DNA from: Methylobacillus rhizosphaerae
GTDB taxonomy: Bacteria > Pseudomonadota > Gammaproteobacteria > Burkholderiales > Methylophilaceae
Direction of reading: 5' to 3'
Assembly (NCBI RefSeq): GCF_900187985.1
Contig: NZ_FZOA01000002.1
Location: 65,805-129,804 of the forward strand
Length of the DNA: 64,000 nt
Shown: positions 1-7,508 of the stretch, piece by piece
Layout: every line of letters begins with the position of its first letter
Numbering within the stretch: the stretch's first letter is position 1
Notes under the pieces: model-generated
What the model saw: only the letters and a program-made list of their open reading frames with translations
What the model was told of the DNA's origin: nothing
Database searches by the model: none
Program-made: the position numbers and the translations under genes

Positions 1-735
1 GCCAGCGCGTTGGCCGAGATTGTCGGCACCAGCGGTACGCAGCAGGTTGCTGACGAGGTTGCGCAGCACTGTGGCAACGATCCAGCCGACACCACCGATC
101 ACCAGCGCGGCGACGGCATTGGGCAGGATATCAAGTGCTCTGCCTATCATGTCGCGTAGCGGGTCGAGCAAACCTTGCAGTTGCAGTGCGCCCAGCACGG
201 CTGGCACAAACAGCAGGATTACCAGCCAGAACAGTGCCTGAGCCAAGCCGTCGCTGATCGGGGACATGCCGGCATGTTCGGCCAGTCTTTCATCCAGCGT
301 GGTTTTTGCCAGTATGCGAGTGATGACTGCTCGCACCAGGCTGGCCAACAACCAGCCTATCAACGCCAGTATCAGTGCTGCCAGGATGCGTGGTGCATAG
401 GCGAATATTTCGGTAAGTAGTGCGGCGAAGGGGCCGGATACCATGGCTAGGTTGAGCGAGGTGAGCACCGCGATAAAGGTGAACAACAGCACGATCCAGA
501 ACAGACTGACTGCTGCACCTTTTTCGATATCCACTGGTTTACCGGTCTGCCCGGTCAATTGTGCAAAGCGGCGGTTCATACCCGCCATACCCAGGCCACG
601 CCGTACTCCGGCACGCACCAGCACTGCGAATAGCCAGCCCAGCACGAGAATGGTCAGTGCGCCAAGTAGTTGAAGCATATTGTCACCGAGACCGGATTGC
701 ACCGCCCCCCACATGCTGTTCCATTCCATATCCAT
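1..735 (-). CDS. Mechanosensitive channel-type membrane protein (CmpX/TM-helix-repeat family), 5' part
   Basis: Partial gene: 245 codons are present and the reading frame runs off the window at base 1. The start ATG (733-735) has a strong GGGAGGA ribosome site about 5 bases upstream. The translation begins MDMEWNSMWGAVQSGLG and contains repeated hydrophobic helices, each followed by an R-A-G-V-R-R or R-N-L-V-type basic stretch, ending in a conserved G-A-D-N-L-G-Q-R segment. This is the pattern of the 'conserved TM helix' repeat found in CmpX and related mechanosensitive-channel-like proteins of the inner membrane. These proteins are linked to membrane tension or envelope stress; the exact conducting function is often unproven. 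The C-terminal domain is outside the window, so I cannot tell whether a MscS beta-domain follows. Confidence 0.7.
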   Translation of the reverse strand, partial: MDMEWNSMWGAVQSGLGDNMLQLLGALTILVLGWLFAVLVRAGVRRGLGMAGMNRRFAQLTGQTGKPVDIEKGAAVSLFWIVLLFTFIAVLTSLNLAMVSGPFAALLTEIFAYAPRILAALILALIGWLLASLVRAVITRILAKTTLDERLAEHAGMSPISDGLAQALFWLVILLFVPAVLGALQLQGLLDPLRDMIGRALDILPNAVAALVIGGVGWIVATVLRNLVSNLLRTAGADNLGQRAG

Positions 736-1238
736 GTGATCCTCCCATTAATGTTTAAGATGATAATTTTTTTATCTTACGTTTTTAATAATGAGCGTGC
801 TGGGAAAGGCTTGTCAACCGATCACTGACCTCAAGATGTGATGGCGCTGCATCATTGCCACGCAGCCTTTCGCTTGCCAGCGAGTGACTTTCCTTTGCTT
901 CGCCAACGCAAAGTCACCAAAGTAAAGACGATCCTGATTGCTCTGGATGGGAACAGCTTCCCGGTGTTGCGCGCTTTATCCGGGCGCTGGCTGAACTCGC
1001 TGTGCTCAGACAGAGTCCAGCGCTTGATCCGGCCTAACCTGTGCTACTCGGCTCAGTCAGACGGGGGAAAGGTCAAGGTTGTGTAGAGGGGAACAAAGAG
1101 AATTGTTTACATTTGTGCAGTCATTCCGGCCTGTGGGCCGGAATTTTGTGGTGCTTCGCTGCAGGTTGTTGGACGAGACCCCGGATCAAGTCCAGGGTGA
1201 TATTGGTCTTGAGGACAGGGGGGCAGGTGGCTCTGGGG
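736..1238. other. 503-base gap with degenerate dispersed repeats, no convincing gene
   Basis: The gap lies between two minus-strand genes. At 884-917 an inverted repeat (GTGACTTT / AAAGTCAC) encloses a TTTGCTTCGCCAACGCAA-type core. Together with the following 150 bases this resembles the dispersed non-coding repeats that often yield spurious short ORFs in proteobacterial genomes. At 1120-1147 and 1176-1200 are fragments of the GTCATTCCGG...CCGGAAT family also seen at 4071-4140, 7509-7535 and 56608-56639. The short open frames here lack ribosome sites and plausible protein composition. The first ~60 bases (736-800) are AT-rich and may hold the promoter of the channel gene. Confidence 0.5.
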
Positions 1239-2690
1239 TTATAGTTGTTCGCTGTCGAGTTTGCGGATACTGGTGTTCAGGGAGCCAAGTTCAAAATGCT
1301 GTTTATTGCGTTTGAGCAGGCGCATGATGCTGATGACGACAACCGGGGTCAGGGCGGCCAGCAGGAAGGATTCCAGCAGGTGTGTGACCGGCTGGCTGGG
1401 CATGGGGAACATGAACAGGCCTGCGGCCAGGCCGGCAATGGTGCCTGTGGTTGCTTCACGCCCGGTATGGGAGCGGCTGAACAGGCCAAAGAAGACCGGG
1501 AAGGCAGCCGCAGCACAGAGCAGGTCGGCGAGCAGGAATAGGTAGAGCACGCTGTACCCCTGGGCTGCCACAATCATGACCGGGATTGCCAGTAGGAGCA
1601 CCAGCCAGCGGGACAGCCGCATCAGGCTGGCTGCGCTGCTTTTCGGGGCAATCCTGCCAATGTCTACGGCGACGATGCTGGAGATGGCACTGATGGCGGT
1701 ATCGACGCTGCACATGACCAGGGAAATGCCCAGTGGAATCAGGGCGATGGCGAGCCAGAGCGGGATGTTGGGCATGATGACGCTGAACAGTGCGACTGAG
1801 CTGTCGCCATCGGGTGTCATGCCCATGAAGGCCAGGCCGAACAGGCCCATGATGAAAATGAACGGGACGACCAGCACGCCTCCCAGCAGGAAGCCGTTGC
1901 GCATGGTGGGAATGTCTTTGGCGGAATAAATGCGTTGCCAGTTGCCCTGGTGGAAAATGCCGGTGAGCAGGATGGCGACAAAGAAGGTCAGCCCGGCCTT
2001 GATGCCGCCTGCATCGCCAAGGTCAATCAATTGAGGCGCACTTTCCTGCAGTCTGCTTGCAATCGGTGCGATGCCGCCGGTGGCTTGCCAGCCTATCAGT
2101 ACCAGCATGATCAGCAGCGGGATGATAATGACGATTTGCACCTTGTCGGTAAAAATGGAGGCACGCAGGCCGCCATACGTGGTGTAGAGCAATGTGAAAC
2201 CAAGCACGATGGCGGCTGTGGCCCAGAGAGGGACAGGAGCGAGCAGGGTGACCATTTTGCCTATGGCAGTGATTTCCGCTGTCATGGCGATGAACAGGTA
2301 AAACAGCATGATGCTGAGGGCCAGCAAGTACATGGGTTTGCCATAACGGGCGATCAGAAATTCGGTGAGCGAATGCCCGTTGGGCATGAGTTCGCGCATG
2401 CGCTTGCCCAGCGGGATCATGGCAATGCGTGGTGACATCGCTCCCAGCGCATAGCCGATGACGGCGGTGAGGCCACCCCAGGTGGCAGCCTGGGCAGGGG
2501 AGAACAATATCCACGCACCCAGCGATGAGGCCAGCAATGTCATAATGCTGGCGATGGAACCCTGGCTGTTGCGGGCAACAATATATTCTTCAAGGTTGCC
2601 GCGGAACCGGCGTGAATAGGCCATGCCAAGAATGGCGAAAATCGCGGCAAAAAAGACGAGCCAGCCAAGGGCTGCTTGGGTACTGAGCAT
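1239..2690 (-). CDS. thiV: Sodium:solute symporter under TPP riboswitch control (ThiV/PanF-like)
   Basis: A 483-residue polytopic protein of the SSS family, about 12-13 hydrophobic helices, with the same length as E. coli PanF. Recognisable features include the SSS-typical segment G-L-T-A-V-I-G-Y-A-L-G in helix 2, the basic L-G-K-R-M-R-E loop, and the Y-T-T-Y-G-G-L-R-A-S motif near residue 175. The transcript starts behind a TPP riboswitch (2750-2866, same strand), so expression should fall when thiamine pyrophosphate is plentiful. SSS permeases with this control were described in Methylobacillus as thiV and predicted to import a thiamine precursor (hydroxymethylpyrimidine) or thiamine. The family and regulation are visible in the sequence; the substrate is inferred. 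The gene is transcribed divergently from the second TPP-controlled unit at 3180. Confidence 0.75.
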   Translation of the reverse strand: MLSTQAALGWLVFFAAIFAILGMAYSRRFRGNLEEYIVARNSQGSIASIMTLLASSLGAWILFSPAQAATWGGLTAVIGYALGAMSPRIAMIPLGKRMRELMPNGHSLTEFLIARYGKPMYLLALSIMLFYLFIAMTAEITAIGKMVTLLAPVPLWATAAIVLGFTLLYTTYGGLRASIFTDKVQIVIIIPLLIMLVLIGWQATGGIAPIASRLQESAPQLIDLGDAGGIKAGLTFFVAILLTGIFHQGNWQRIYSAKDIPTMRNGFLLGGVLVVPFIFIMGLFGLAFMGMTPDGDSSVALFSVIMPNIPLWLAIALIPLGISLVMCSVDTAISAISSIVAVDIGRIAPKSSAASLMRLSRWLVLLLAIPVMIVAAQGYSVLYLFLLADLLCAAAAFPVFFGLFSRSHTGREATTGTIAGLAAGLFMFPMPSQPVTHLLESFLLAALTPVVVISIMRLLKRNKQHFELGSLNTSIRKLDSEQL

Positions 2691-2749
2691 GATGTGGGCG
2701 GTTCCTGCAATCGACGAACGGCAGGCAGCCCGCGCACTTGGGGCGGTGC

Positions 2750-2866
2750 TTCCTTCCTTTCGCCGGTATTATCCGGATCAAGTAAAGAGCCTGTTCACCA
2801 TGATGAGCAGGCTCTAAGGGTCATGGCCATTGCCATTTCTCAGCCGCGAGCGGCTCCCCTAGGGTT
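2750..2866 (-). promoter_or_regulatory. TPP riboswitch (THI box) upstream of the SSS symporter
   Basis: On the minus strand the conserved blocks occur in order: AGGGGAGCC, then CGGCTGAGA, then ACCCTTA, then CTTGATCCGGATAATACCGG, then CGAAAGGAAG. P2 is AGGG/CCCT, P3 a short AGCCG/CGGCT hairpin followed by the invariant UGAGA, and P5 is the CCGG/CCGG hairpin with AUAAU. Two additional hairpins are present: ATGGC/GCCAT after UGAGA, and an 8-bp AGAGCCTG/CAGGCTCT stem between the P2 and P4 strands. The element ends about 60 bases before the start codon. No U-run terminator was seen downstream, so control of translation initiation is more likely than attenuation (inference). Confidence 0.9.
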
Positions 2867-2956
2867 AAGAGTGGAATTATAGCGATATTCTTCCGCAATG
2901 CGATGAATGCATGCGAATAATTCATGTTTCGTGATATGGTTCGGCCTCAGAGTGGT

Positions 2957-3025
2957 TAACAAAACTCAGGGTAGCAATCCTGGCTGGCTGCACGGCGGGA
3001 TAACAGCATCAGGAGAGTTTTGTTA
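2957..3025 (+). repeat. 11-bp inverted repeat in the leader ahead of the second riboswitch
   Basis: TAACAAAACTC at 2957-2967 is perfectly repeated in inverted orientation (GAGTTTTGTTA) at 3015-3025, enclosing 47 bases that contain a smaller CAGG/CCTG hairpin. It ends about 11 bases before the TPP riboswitch at 3036. It could be a structured 5' leader, a terminator of antisense transcription, or the footprint of a small inserted element. No open frame or recognisable protein site lies within it. Confidence 0.4.
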
Positions 3026-3035
3026 GCTATTCTTT

Positions 3036-3126
3036 GGCACGGGGTGTCCCTTTTACGCTGGTGAAAGGGGCTGAGAGCATACCCGTTGTACCTGACCCAG
3101 ATCATTCTGGCGGAGGAATGCCTGTC
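3036..3126 (+). promoter_or_regulatory. TPP riboswitch (THI box) upstream of the short-chain dehydrogenase
   Basis: A canonical element: P2 strands ACGGGGT and ACCCGT, a P3 hairpin CCCTTTT...GAAAGGGG, the invariant GGCTGAGA, then CCTGACCCAGATCATTCTGG (P4/P5) and the closing CGGAGGAATGCC. Unlike the minus-strand copy it has no extra hairpins. The aptamer ends about 54 bases upstream of the ATG at 3180, enough for an expression platform. No U-run terminator was recognised. High thiamine pyrophosphate is expected to lower expression of the gene at 3180. Confidence 0.93.
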
Positions 3127-3179
3127 GCAGCTTGTCCTGCCTTGTATTTCCTTGCCGTGGATCATTGCAAAGGAATTAC

Positions 3180-3959
3180 ATGAGCAACTTATCTTCATTT
3201 CCCATTCAGGATCAATTGGTACTTGTTACCGGCGCGGGGCGCGGGCTGGGTGCGCATATTGCCCGTGCTTTCCTGCAGCAGGGCGCGTGCCTGATCGTGA
3301 ATTACCTGCATAGCGCGGATGCTGCCGCTACATTGGCCGCTGAGGCACCAGAGCGTGCATTGGCAATTCAGGCTGATGTGAGTGATGCTGCCGCTGTCCA
3401 GGCCATGATGGCGCAGGCAAGGGCGCATTTTGGCAAGCCGGTGATGACCGTGGTGAACAATGCCTTGCCTGACTTCAAGTTCAATGGCGATGCCAGGCCA
3501 CATGCAGATACCCTGGGCTGGGAAAGCCTGCATCAGCAATTTGCAGGTGTGGTGCGTGGCGCGCTGAATACGATACAGGCTGCCTTGCCCGGCATGCGTG
3601 AGGTGGGCGCTGGCAGGGTGATCAATATTGGTACCAACCTGTTCCAGAACCCGGTGGTGCCTTACCACGATTACACCGCTGCCAAGGCGGCCTTGTTATC
3701 GCTGACGCGTACCCTGTCGCAGGACCTGGGGCCAGATGGTATTACTGTCAACATGGTGTCTGGCGGTTTGCTGCGCACGACCGATGCTTCTGCTACCACG
3801 CCGGATGCCGTGTTTGACCTGATCGCCGCGAGTACACCATTGCGCCGTGTTACCACACCGCAGGAATTTGCCGATGCTGTATTGTTTTTTGCCTCGCCCT
3901 GGTCGCGTGCTGTGACGGGGCAGAACTTGGTAGTGGACGGCGGGTTGGTGAAAAACTGA
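3180..3959 (+). CDS. Short-chain dehydrogenase/reductase (FabG-like) under TPP riboswitch control
   Basis: A 259-residue classical SDR. The start at 3180 is chosen because AAAGGAATTAC precedes the ATG and the protein then begins 13 residues before the nucleotide-binding strand. The cofactor motif V-T-G-A-G-R-G-L-G is at residues 16-24, N-N-A at 93-95, and the catalytic pair Y165/K169 in Y-T-A-A-K. Position Y-13, normally the catalytic serine, is Thr152. Riboswitch control ties it to thiamine metabolism; TPP-regulated SDRs of this kind were noted in comparative work (I recall the name oarX, not used as a symbol here). The reaction is unknown: it could reduce a thiazole or pyrimidine precursor or a salvage product. 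It may be co-transcribed with the flavin monooxygenase at 4230, though a 270-base repeat-bearing gap intervenes. Confidence 0.8.
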   Translation: MSNLSSFPIQDQLVLVTGAGRGLGAHIARAFLQQGACLIVNYLHSADAAATLAAEAPERALAIQADVSDAAAVQAMMAQARAHFGKPVMTVVNNALPDFKFNGDARPHADTLGWESLHQQFAGVVRGALNTIQAALPGMREVGAGRVINIGTNLFQNPVVPYHDYTAAKAALLSLTRTLSQDLGPDGITVNMVSGGLLRTTDASATTPDAVFDLIAASTPLRRVTTPQEFADAVLFFASPWSRAVTGQNLVVDGGLVKN

Positions 3960-4070
3960 TGTGCTGACTGCTTGGCTGGGTATGGGAGCTGACTTGGCAT
4001 CCTGCTCGCCAGATCAAGAGATGTTGAGCCAGATTCGGCCACATGAGGATGTAGTGTGGTCATTGGAATG

Positions 4071-4140
4071 GTCACCCCGGACTTGATCCGAGGTCTGGTG
4101 CTTTATGCAAACAAGATGCCGGATTAAGTCCGGCATGACA
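4071..4140. repeat. Dispersed palindromic repeat (GTCAYCCCGGACTTGATCCG family)
   Basis: The unit GTCACCCCGGACTTGATCCG at 4071 is followed by an inverted partner at 4116-4140 (ATGCCGGATTAAGTCCGGCAT plus GACA), which is itself a hairpin with arms ATGCCGGA/TCCGGCAT. This type of repeat, reading CCGGACTTGATCCGG, is scattered in many proteobacterial genomes. Related copies in this window lie at 1120-1147, 1176-1200, 7509-7535 and 56608-56639, all between genes. The remainder of the 3960-4229 gap shows nothing else I can name. Confidence 0.65.
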
Positions 4141-4229
4141 GCACAGTGTGATGCTGAGCCAGCACGGAGCATATCAGAGCAAGGGCTGACAATCACTGGC
4201 TGAGTTTCATGTAAAAGGTTTACTTAAAT

Positions 4230-5519
4230 ATGATGCACATTAACCTGTTTCTGTTCGGCTGCGGCCACCACAACGCAGCCTGGCGCCACCCGAATTCCCC
4301 AGTCGAGCGACTGGGTGATATCCGTTATTACGAGGAAATGGCGCAGCTGGCCGAACGCGGCAAGCTGGATGCGGTGTTTTTTGCTGACGGCCATGCGACT
4401 AACAACATTACCGATGGGCCGCGCTGGTTCCTGGAGCCGGTGACCATGCTTACGGCCATTAGCCGCGCCACCCAGCACATCGGCCTGGTAAGCACGATTT
4501 CCAGCACTTTCTTCACGCCTTTTCATGCCGCGCGGCTGATGGCCTCGCTCGACCATATTTCCGGCGGGAGGGCAGGTTGGAACGTGGTGACCTCCATGTT
4601 TGATGTCGAGGCGCGTAATCATGGCTACGAAGCCATGCCTGGCCATGCTGAGCGCTATGCCAGGGCGGATGAGTTCATCCAGGCGGTGCTGCAATTGTGG
4701 GATAGCTGGGACGATGGCGCATTGCTCAATGACCGCGCCGGGGATTATGTCGATGAAAACCGGGTGCGGCAGATCAATCACCACGGCGAACATTTTCTGG
4801 TCGATGGGCCGTTGACCGTGCCGCGTCCGCCGCAGGGCAACCCGGTGCTGTTCCAGGCAGGAGCTTCCGGTCATGGACGCGCACTGGCTGCCAGGTATGC
4901 AGAAGCCATTTATGCCGTGGCCTGGGATCTGCCATCCGCCCAGGCGTATTACCGTGACGTCAAGGACAGGATACGGGCAGCAGGCCGGACTGTGGATGTG
5001 CCCATCCTGCCGGGGCTGGTGACATTTATTGGCTCAACGGAAGCCGAGGCGCGCGCCAAGCAACGAATGCTGGATGAACTGTTGCCTGCGGAAACCTCGT
5101 TGCGGCAATTGCAGTTGTTTATTGACCAGGATTGCATGGACTGGGAACTGGATGCGCCAGTGCCTCCACTACCACCGCTGGAAGCGTTCAAGGGACCCAA
5201 GGGCCGCTATGCCACGGTGCTGCGCATCATAGAAACTGAACAGCCTACCGTGCGCGAGTTGCTGGGTAGGTTGGCAGCCGGAGGAGGGCATTGCACCATG
5301 GTGGGTACGCCAGAGCAGGTGGCTGATCAGATGGAGCACTGGTACCGCAACGGTGGGGCAGATGGCTTCAACCTGATGCCGCCTATGCAGCCTGAAAGCG
5401 TGCAGGATTTTGTTGATTATGTAATCCCCATCCTGCAGCAGCGCGGCCTGTTCCGTCAGGATTACGAGCACACAACCTTGCGTGGGCATTTGGGGTTGGA
5501 GCGGCCAGGAAGAAAATAA
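4230..5519 (+). CDS. LLM-class flavin-dependent monooxygenase (NtaA/SnaA/DszA/DmoA type)
   Basis: 429 residues, the usual size of two-component FMNH2-dependent monooxygenases of the nitrilotriacetate/dibenzothiophene-sulfone/dimethylsulfide type. The N-terminal strand M-H-I-N-L-F-L leads into the TIM barrel. W-R-H-P near residue 18, F-F-A-D-G (50-54), E-P-V-T-M-L-T-A (71-78) and the strongly conserved S-G-G-R-A-G-W-N-V-V-T-S (about 111-122) are hallmarks of this branch, as is Y-A-R-A-D-E-F (143-149). FMNH2 must be supplied by a separate flavin reductase, which is not seen nearby. The substrate cannot be read from sequence; candidates are small organosulfur or amine compounds. The second of two adjacent ATG codons (4233) is an equally possible start. 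Position suggests a link with the TPP-controlled SDR upstream, but this is weak. Confidence 0.8.
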   Translation: MMHINLFLFGCGHHNAAWRHPNSPVERLGDIRYYEEMAQLAERGKLDAVFFADGHATNNITDGPRWFLEPVTMLTAISRATQHIGLVSTISSTFFTPFHAARLMASLDHISGGRAGWNVVTSMFDVEARNHGYEAMPGHAERYARADEFIQAVLQLWDSWDDGALLNDRAGDYVDENRVRQINHHGEHFLVDGPLTVPRPPQGNPVLFQAGASGHGRALAARYAEAIYAVAWDLPSAQAYYRDVKDRIRAAGRTVDVPILPGLVTFIGSTEAEARAKQRMLDELLPAETSLRQLQLFIDQDCMDWELDAPVPPLPPLEAFKGPKGRYATVLRIIETEQPTVRELLGRLAAGGGHCTMVGTPEQVADQMEHWYRNGGADGFNLMPPMQPESVQDFVDYVIPILQQRGLFRQDYEHTTLRGHLGLERPGRK

Positions 5520-5571
5520 GGTCGCAGATAATCCTCCAATGCTGGCCGGAGATGAATGCGACGGGGCAGCT

Positions 5572-6705
5572 TCACTCTTTGCAATTTTCCGACTGGCTTT
5601 CTTCTTGATTAGCCTGTTGATCTTTCCGTGACCTGGCTTGCGACTCCTTGTCGAGCAAAAGCCGTTTGCGTTCCACGCCCCAGCGATAGCCCGAGAGCGC
5701 ACCATCGGTACGCACGACCCGATGGCAGGGAATTGCCACCGCCAGCGCATTGGCCCCGCACGCTTGGGCGACCGCGCGGACAGCCTTGGGCATGCCGATT
5801 TTTTCCGCAATCTCGCTATAACTTGCCGTGCTGCCATAGGGAATGTGGCGCAGCGCCTGCCATACCCGCTGCTGGAATGCCGTGCCGCGCACATCCAGGG
5901 GCAGATTCAGCCCAAGTTGCGGCGCTTCGACAAAACCTACCACCTGCGCCACTAGCCGTTCATAAGTGACATCAGCGCCGATCAGGGTGGAACGGGGAAA
6001 CCTATCCTGCAAATCCCGCAGCAGGAATTCCGGGTCGTCATCCATCAGGATGGCACACACGCCTTTGGCGCTGCTGGCAACCAGAATGCTGCCCAGCGAG
6101 CATTCCGCAATCGCAAACCTGATCTCGGTATCCTGACCGCCTTTTTTATAATTTGACGGTGTCATTCCCAGTACCTGTTCCGCTGTCTCGTAAAAACGGC
6201 TGCTGGAGATGTAACCGGCGGCATAAATGGCGTCCGTGATCTTATTCTGCTGACCGAGATACTCCTTTAACGCCCGCTGATGTTGGGCGGTTAGATAGGC
6301 CTTTGGTGTCAGCCCTGTGGTGGCCTTGAACAGACGATGAAAATGATGCTCGCTCATGCCGACATGCGCTGCGATCTGCGCCAGAGTGGGCGCTGCGCTG
6401 GATTGCTCGATGAAGCGGCAGGCCTGTTCCACCAATATGCGATGCCGCTCCGCAAGGTGGGGTTGATCCGGCTTGCAACGCTTACACGGTCTGAAACCCG
6501 CCTCTTCAGCCTCTGGCGCGGTGTTGTAGAACAACACATTTTCAGGGCGCGCAGGGCGAGCGCCACAGGAAGGTCGGCAATATACGCCGGTTGTCCTGAC
6601 CGCATAATAAAATGTCCCATCCGCAGTGGTGTCGCGCGCCAGTACTTTCTGCCAGCGAGGGTTGTTCAAGGTGGTAGCGGCGCGTTCAGCAGTCGTTTCG
6701 TCCAT
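5572..6705 (-). CDS. ada: Ada: methylphosphotriester/O6-methylguanine-DNA methyltransferase and AraC-type activator
   Basis: A full-length Ada-like protein of 377 residues from the ATG at 6705; an upstream ATG at 6744 would add 13 residues but E. coli Ada aligns from near 6705. The N-terminal zinc domain has C43, C47, C74 and C77 (Y-C-R-P-S-C and P-C-K-R-C); C43 would accept methyl groups from phosphotriesters. An AraC helix-turn-helix follows (H-V-G-M-S-E-H-H-F-H-R-L-F and L-G-M-T-P-S-N-Y). The C-terminal methyltransferase carries the acceptor cysteine in I-P-C-H-R-V-V-R. By family knowledge it repairs alkylated DNA and, once methylated, activates adaptive-response genes. A lysine-rich tail follows the catalytic domain. 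It is a single-gene unit, oriented opposite to its neighbours. Confidence 0.93.
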   Translation of the reverse strand: MDETTAERAATTLNNPRWQKVLARDTTADGTFYYAVRTTGVYCRPSCGARPARPENVLFYNTAPEAEEAGFRPCKRCKPDQPHLAERHRILVEQACRFIEQSSAAPTLAQIAAHVGMSEHHFHRLFKATTGLTPKAYLTAQHQRALKEYLGQQNKITDAIYAAGYISSSRFYETAEQVLGMTPSNYKKGGQDTEIRFAIAECSLGSILVASSAKGVCAILMDDDPEFLLRDLQDRFPRSTLIGADVTYERLVAQVVGFVEAPQLGLNLPLDVRGTAFQQRVWQALRHIPYGSTASYSEIAEKIGMPKAVRAVAQACGANALAVAIPCHRVVRTDGALSGYRWGVERKRLLLDKESQARSRKDQQANQEESQSENCKE

Positions 6706-6857
6706 GATGCACACTTTAGTCCTCTCAGGTCTTTCAGGCATCATAAGCCACGCTTTTCATACAAACACTCCAGCTCTTGCTTTTGAATTCCATTTATTGA
6801 CATGCCAGATCCGTCCAGGTCTTGTGAGGAATGCCAAGGTGTTTTGACAGCAAATGC

Positions 6858-6887
6858 TTGACGTTGTGTACATTCGTACAGTACATT
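6858..6887 (+). promoter_or_regulatory. Promoter with overlapping GTACA-repeat operator of the LexA/UmuD-like gene
   Basis: A -35-like TTGACG (6858-6863) and a -10-like TACATT (6882-6887) are 18 bases apart. Between and overlapping them lies TGTAC-ATTC-GTACA (6867-6880), a perfect 5-bp palindrome with 4-base spacer, followed at once by another GTACA (6881-6885). The placement is what an autorepressor would need. The arms differ from the E. coli LexA box (CTGT-N8-ACAG) but share its overall symmetry. A transcript from this promoter would start at about 6893-6895, essentially at the ATG. Confidence 0.55.
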
Positions 6888-6894
6888 TTTGTTT

Positions 6895-7479
6895 ATGGGA
6901 CAAGATAAAGATTTTGAATATCTGGGCAAGATCCAGGACTATTTCGCTGAACACAAGACATTGCCTACATTCAGCCATGTGGCGCAACTACTCGGGTTCA
7001 AGTCAAAAAATGCCGTGACTTCGTTTGTGGCACGCCTGAAACTGCAAGGTTATCTCGACTATGCACCGGATAAACGGCTCAAGCCGGGACGGCGTTTTTT
7101 CGAGCGCATCATTGCCGAAAGTACGGTACAGGCCGGATTTGCCACGCCTGCATATGGCGACAGTCTCGACACCATGGGGATTGATGACTACCTGATTGAA
7201 AAGCCATCGCAGACGGTTTTGATCACCGTACGTGGTGAATCCATGAAAGATGCCGGTATTTTCAACGGAGATACCGTAATTGTGGAGAAGCGCGCTTTTG
7301 CCAATGTGGGTGATATTGTCGTGGCGATCCTCAATAATGAATTCACCCTGAAAACCCTGGGCAAGGAAGGCGACAAGTTTGTATTGATTCCTGCCAACAA
7401 GGATTTCCCGGTACTGCGGCCCCAGGATGGTTTCGAAATCTTCGGGGTGGTCGTCGGCCAGTTCCGTAAATACGATTGA
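6895..7479 (+). CDS. LexA/UmuD-like S24-family self-cleaving repressor with N-terminal winged helix
   Basis: 194 residues from the ATG at 6895 (a TTG two codons upstream is less likely). Residues 1-70 form a LexA-like winged-helix domain with P-T-F-S-H-V-A-Q-L-L-G-F-K-S-K-N-A-V as recognition region. The C-terminal half matches UmuD/LexA peptidase: cleavage site Ala80-Gly81 in V-Q-A-G-F, nucleophile Ser116 in G-E-S-M, general base Lys153 in T-L-K-T-L. The Ser-Lys spacing of 37 equals UmuD (60/97). The C-terminal half reads more like UmuD than LexA, but the DNA-binding domain makes it a regulator. No umuC-like polymerase or other SOS gene is adjacent. It probably represses itself through the 6867-6885 site and may control a damage regulon. 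No Shine-Dalgarno precedes the ATG, so translation may be leaderless. Confidence 0.82.
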   Translation: MGQDKDFEYLGKIQDYFAEHKTLPTFSHVAQLLGFKSKNAVTSFVARLKLQGYLDYAPDKRLKPGRRFFERIIAESTVQAGFATPAYGDSLDTMGIDDYLIEKPSQTVLITVRGESMKDAGIFNGDTVIVEKRAFANVGDIVVAILNNEFTLKTLGKEGDKFVLIPANKDFPVLRPQDGFEIFGVVVGQFRKYD

Positions 7480-7508
7480 GGGCACCAAGCCTCAGTCCAT
7501 CATTTCCT

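Noticed and set aside
838-1315. Several overlapping short plus-strand open frames between the channel gene and the symporter
   Set aside because: No ribosome sites, overlapping frames, and composition typical of translated dispersed repeats; treated as non-coding.
4224-4874. Open frame (216 codons) antisense to the flavin monooxygenase
   Set aside because: Fully overlapped by the monooxygenase gene, which shows clear family motifs.
6895-7479. umuDC-type polymerase V operon
   Set aside because: No umuC-like gene follows; the next gene is an AraC regulator on the other strand, and a DNA-binding domain is fused to the peptidase.
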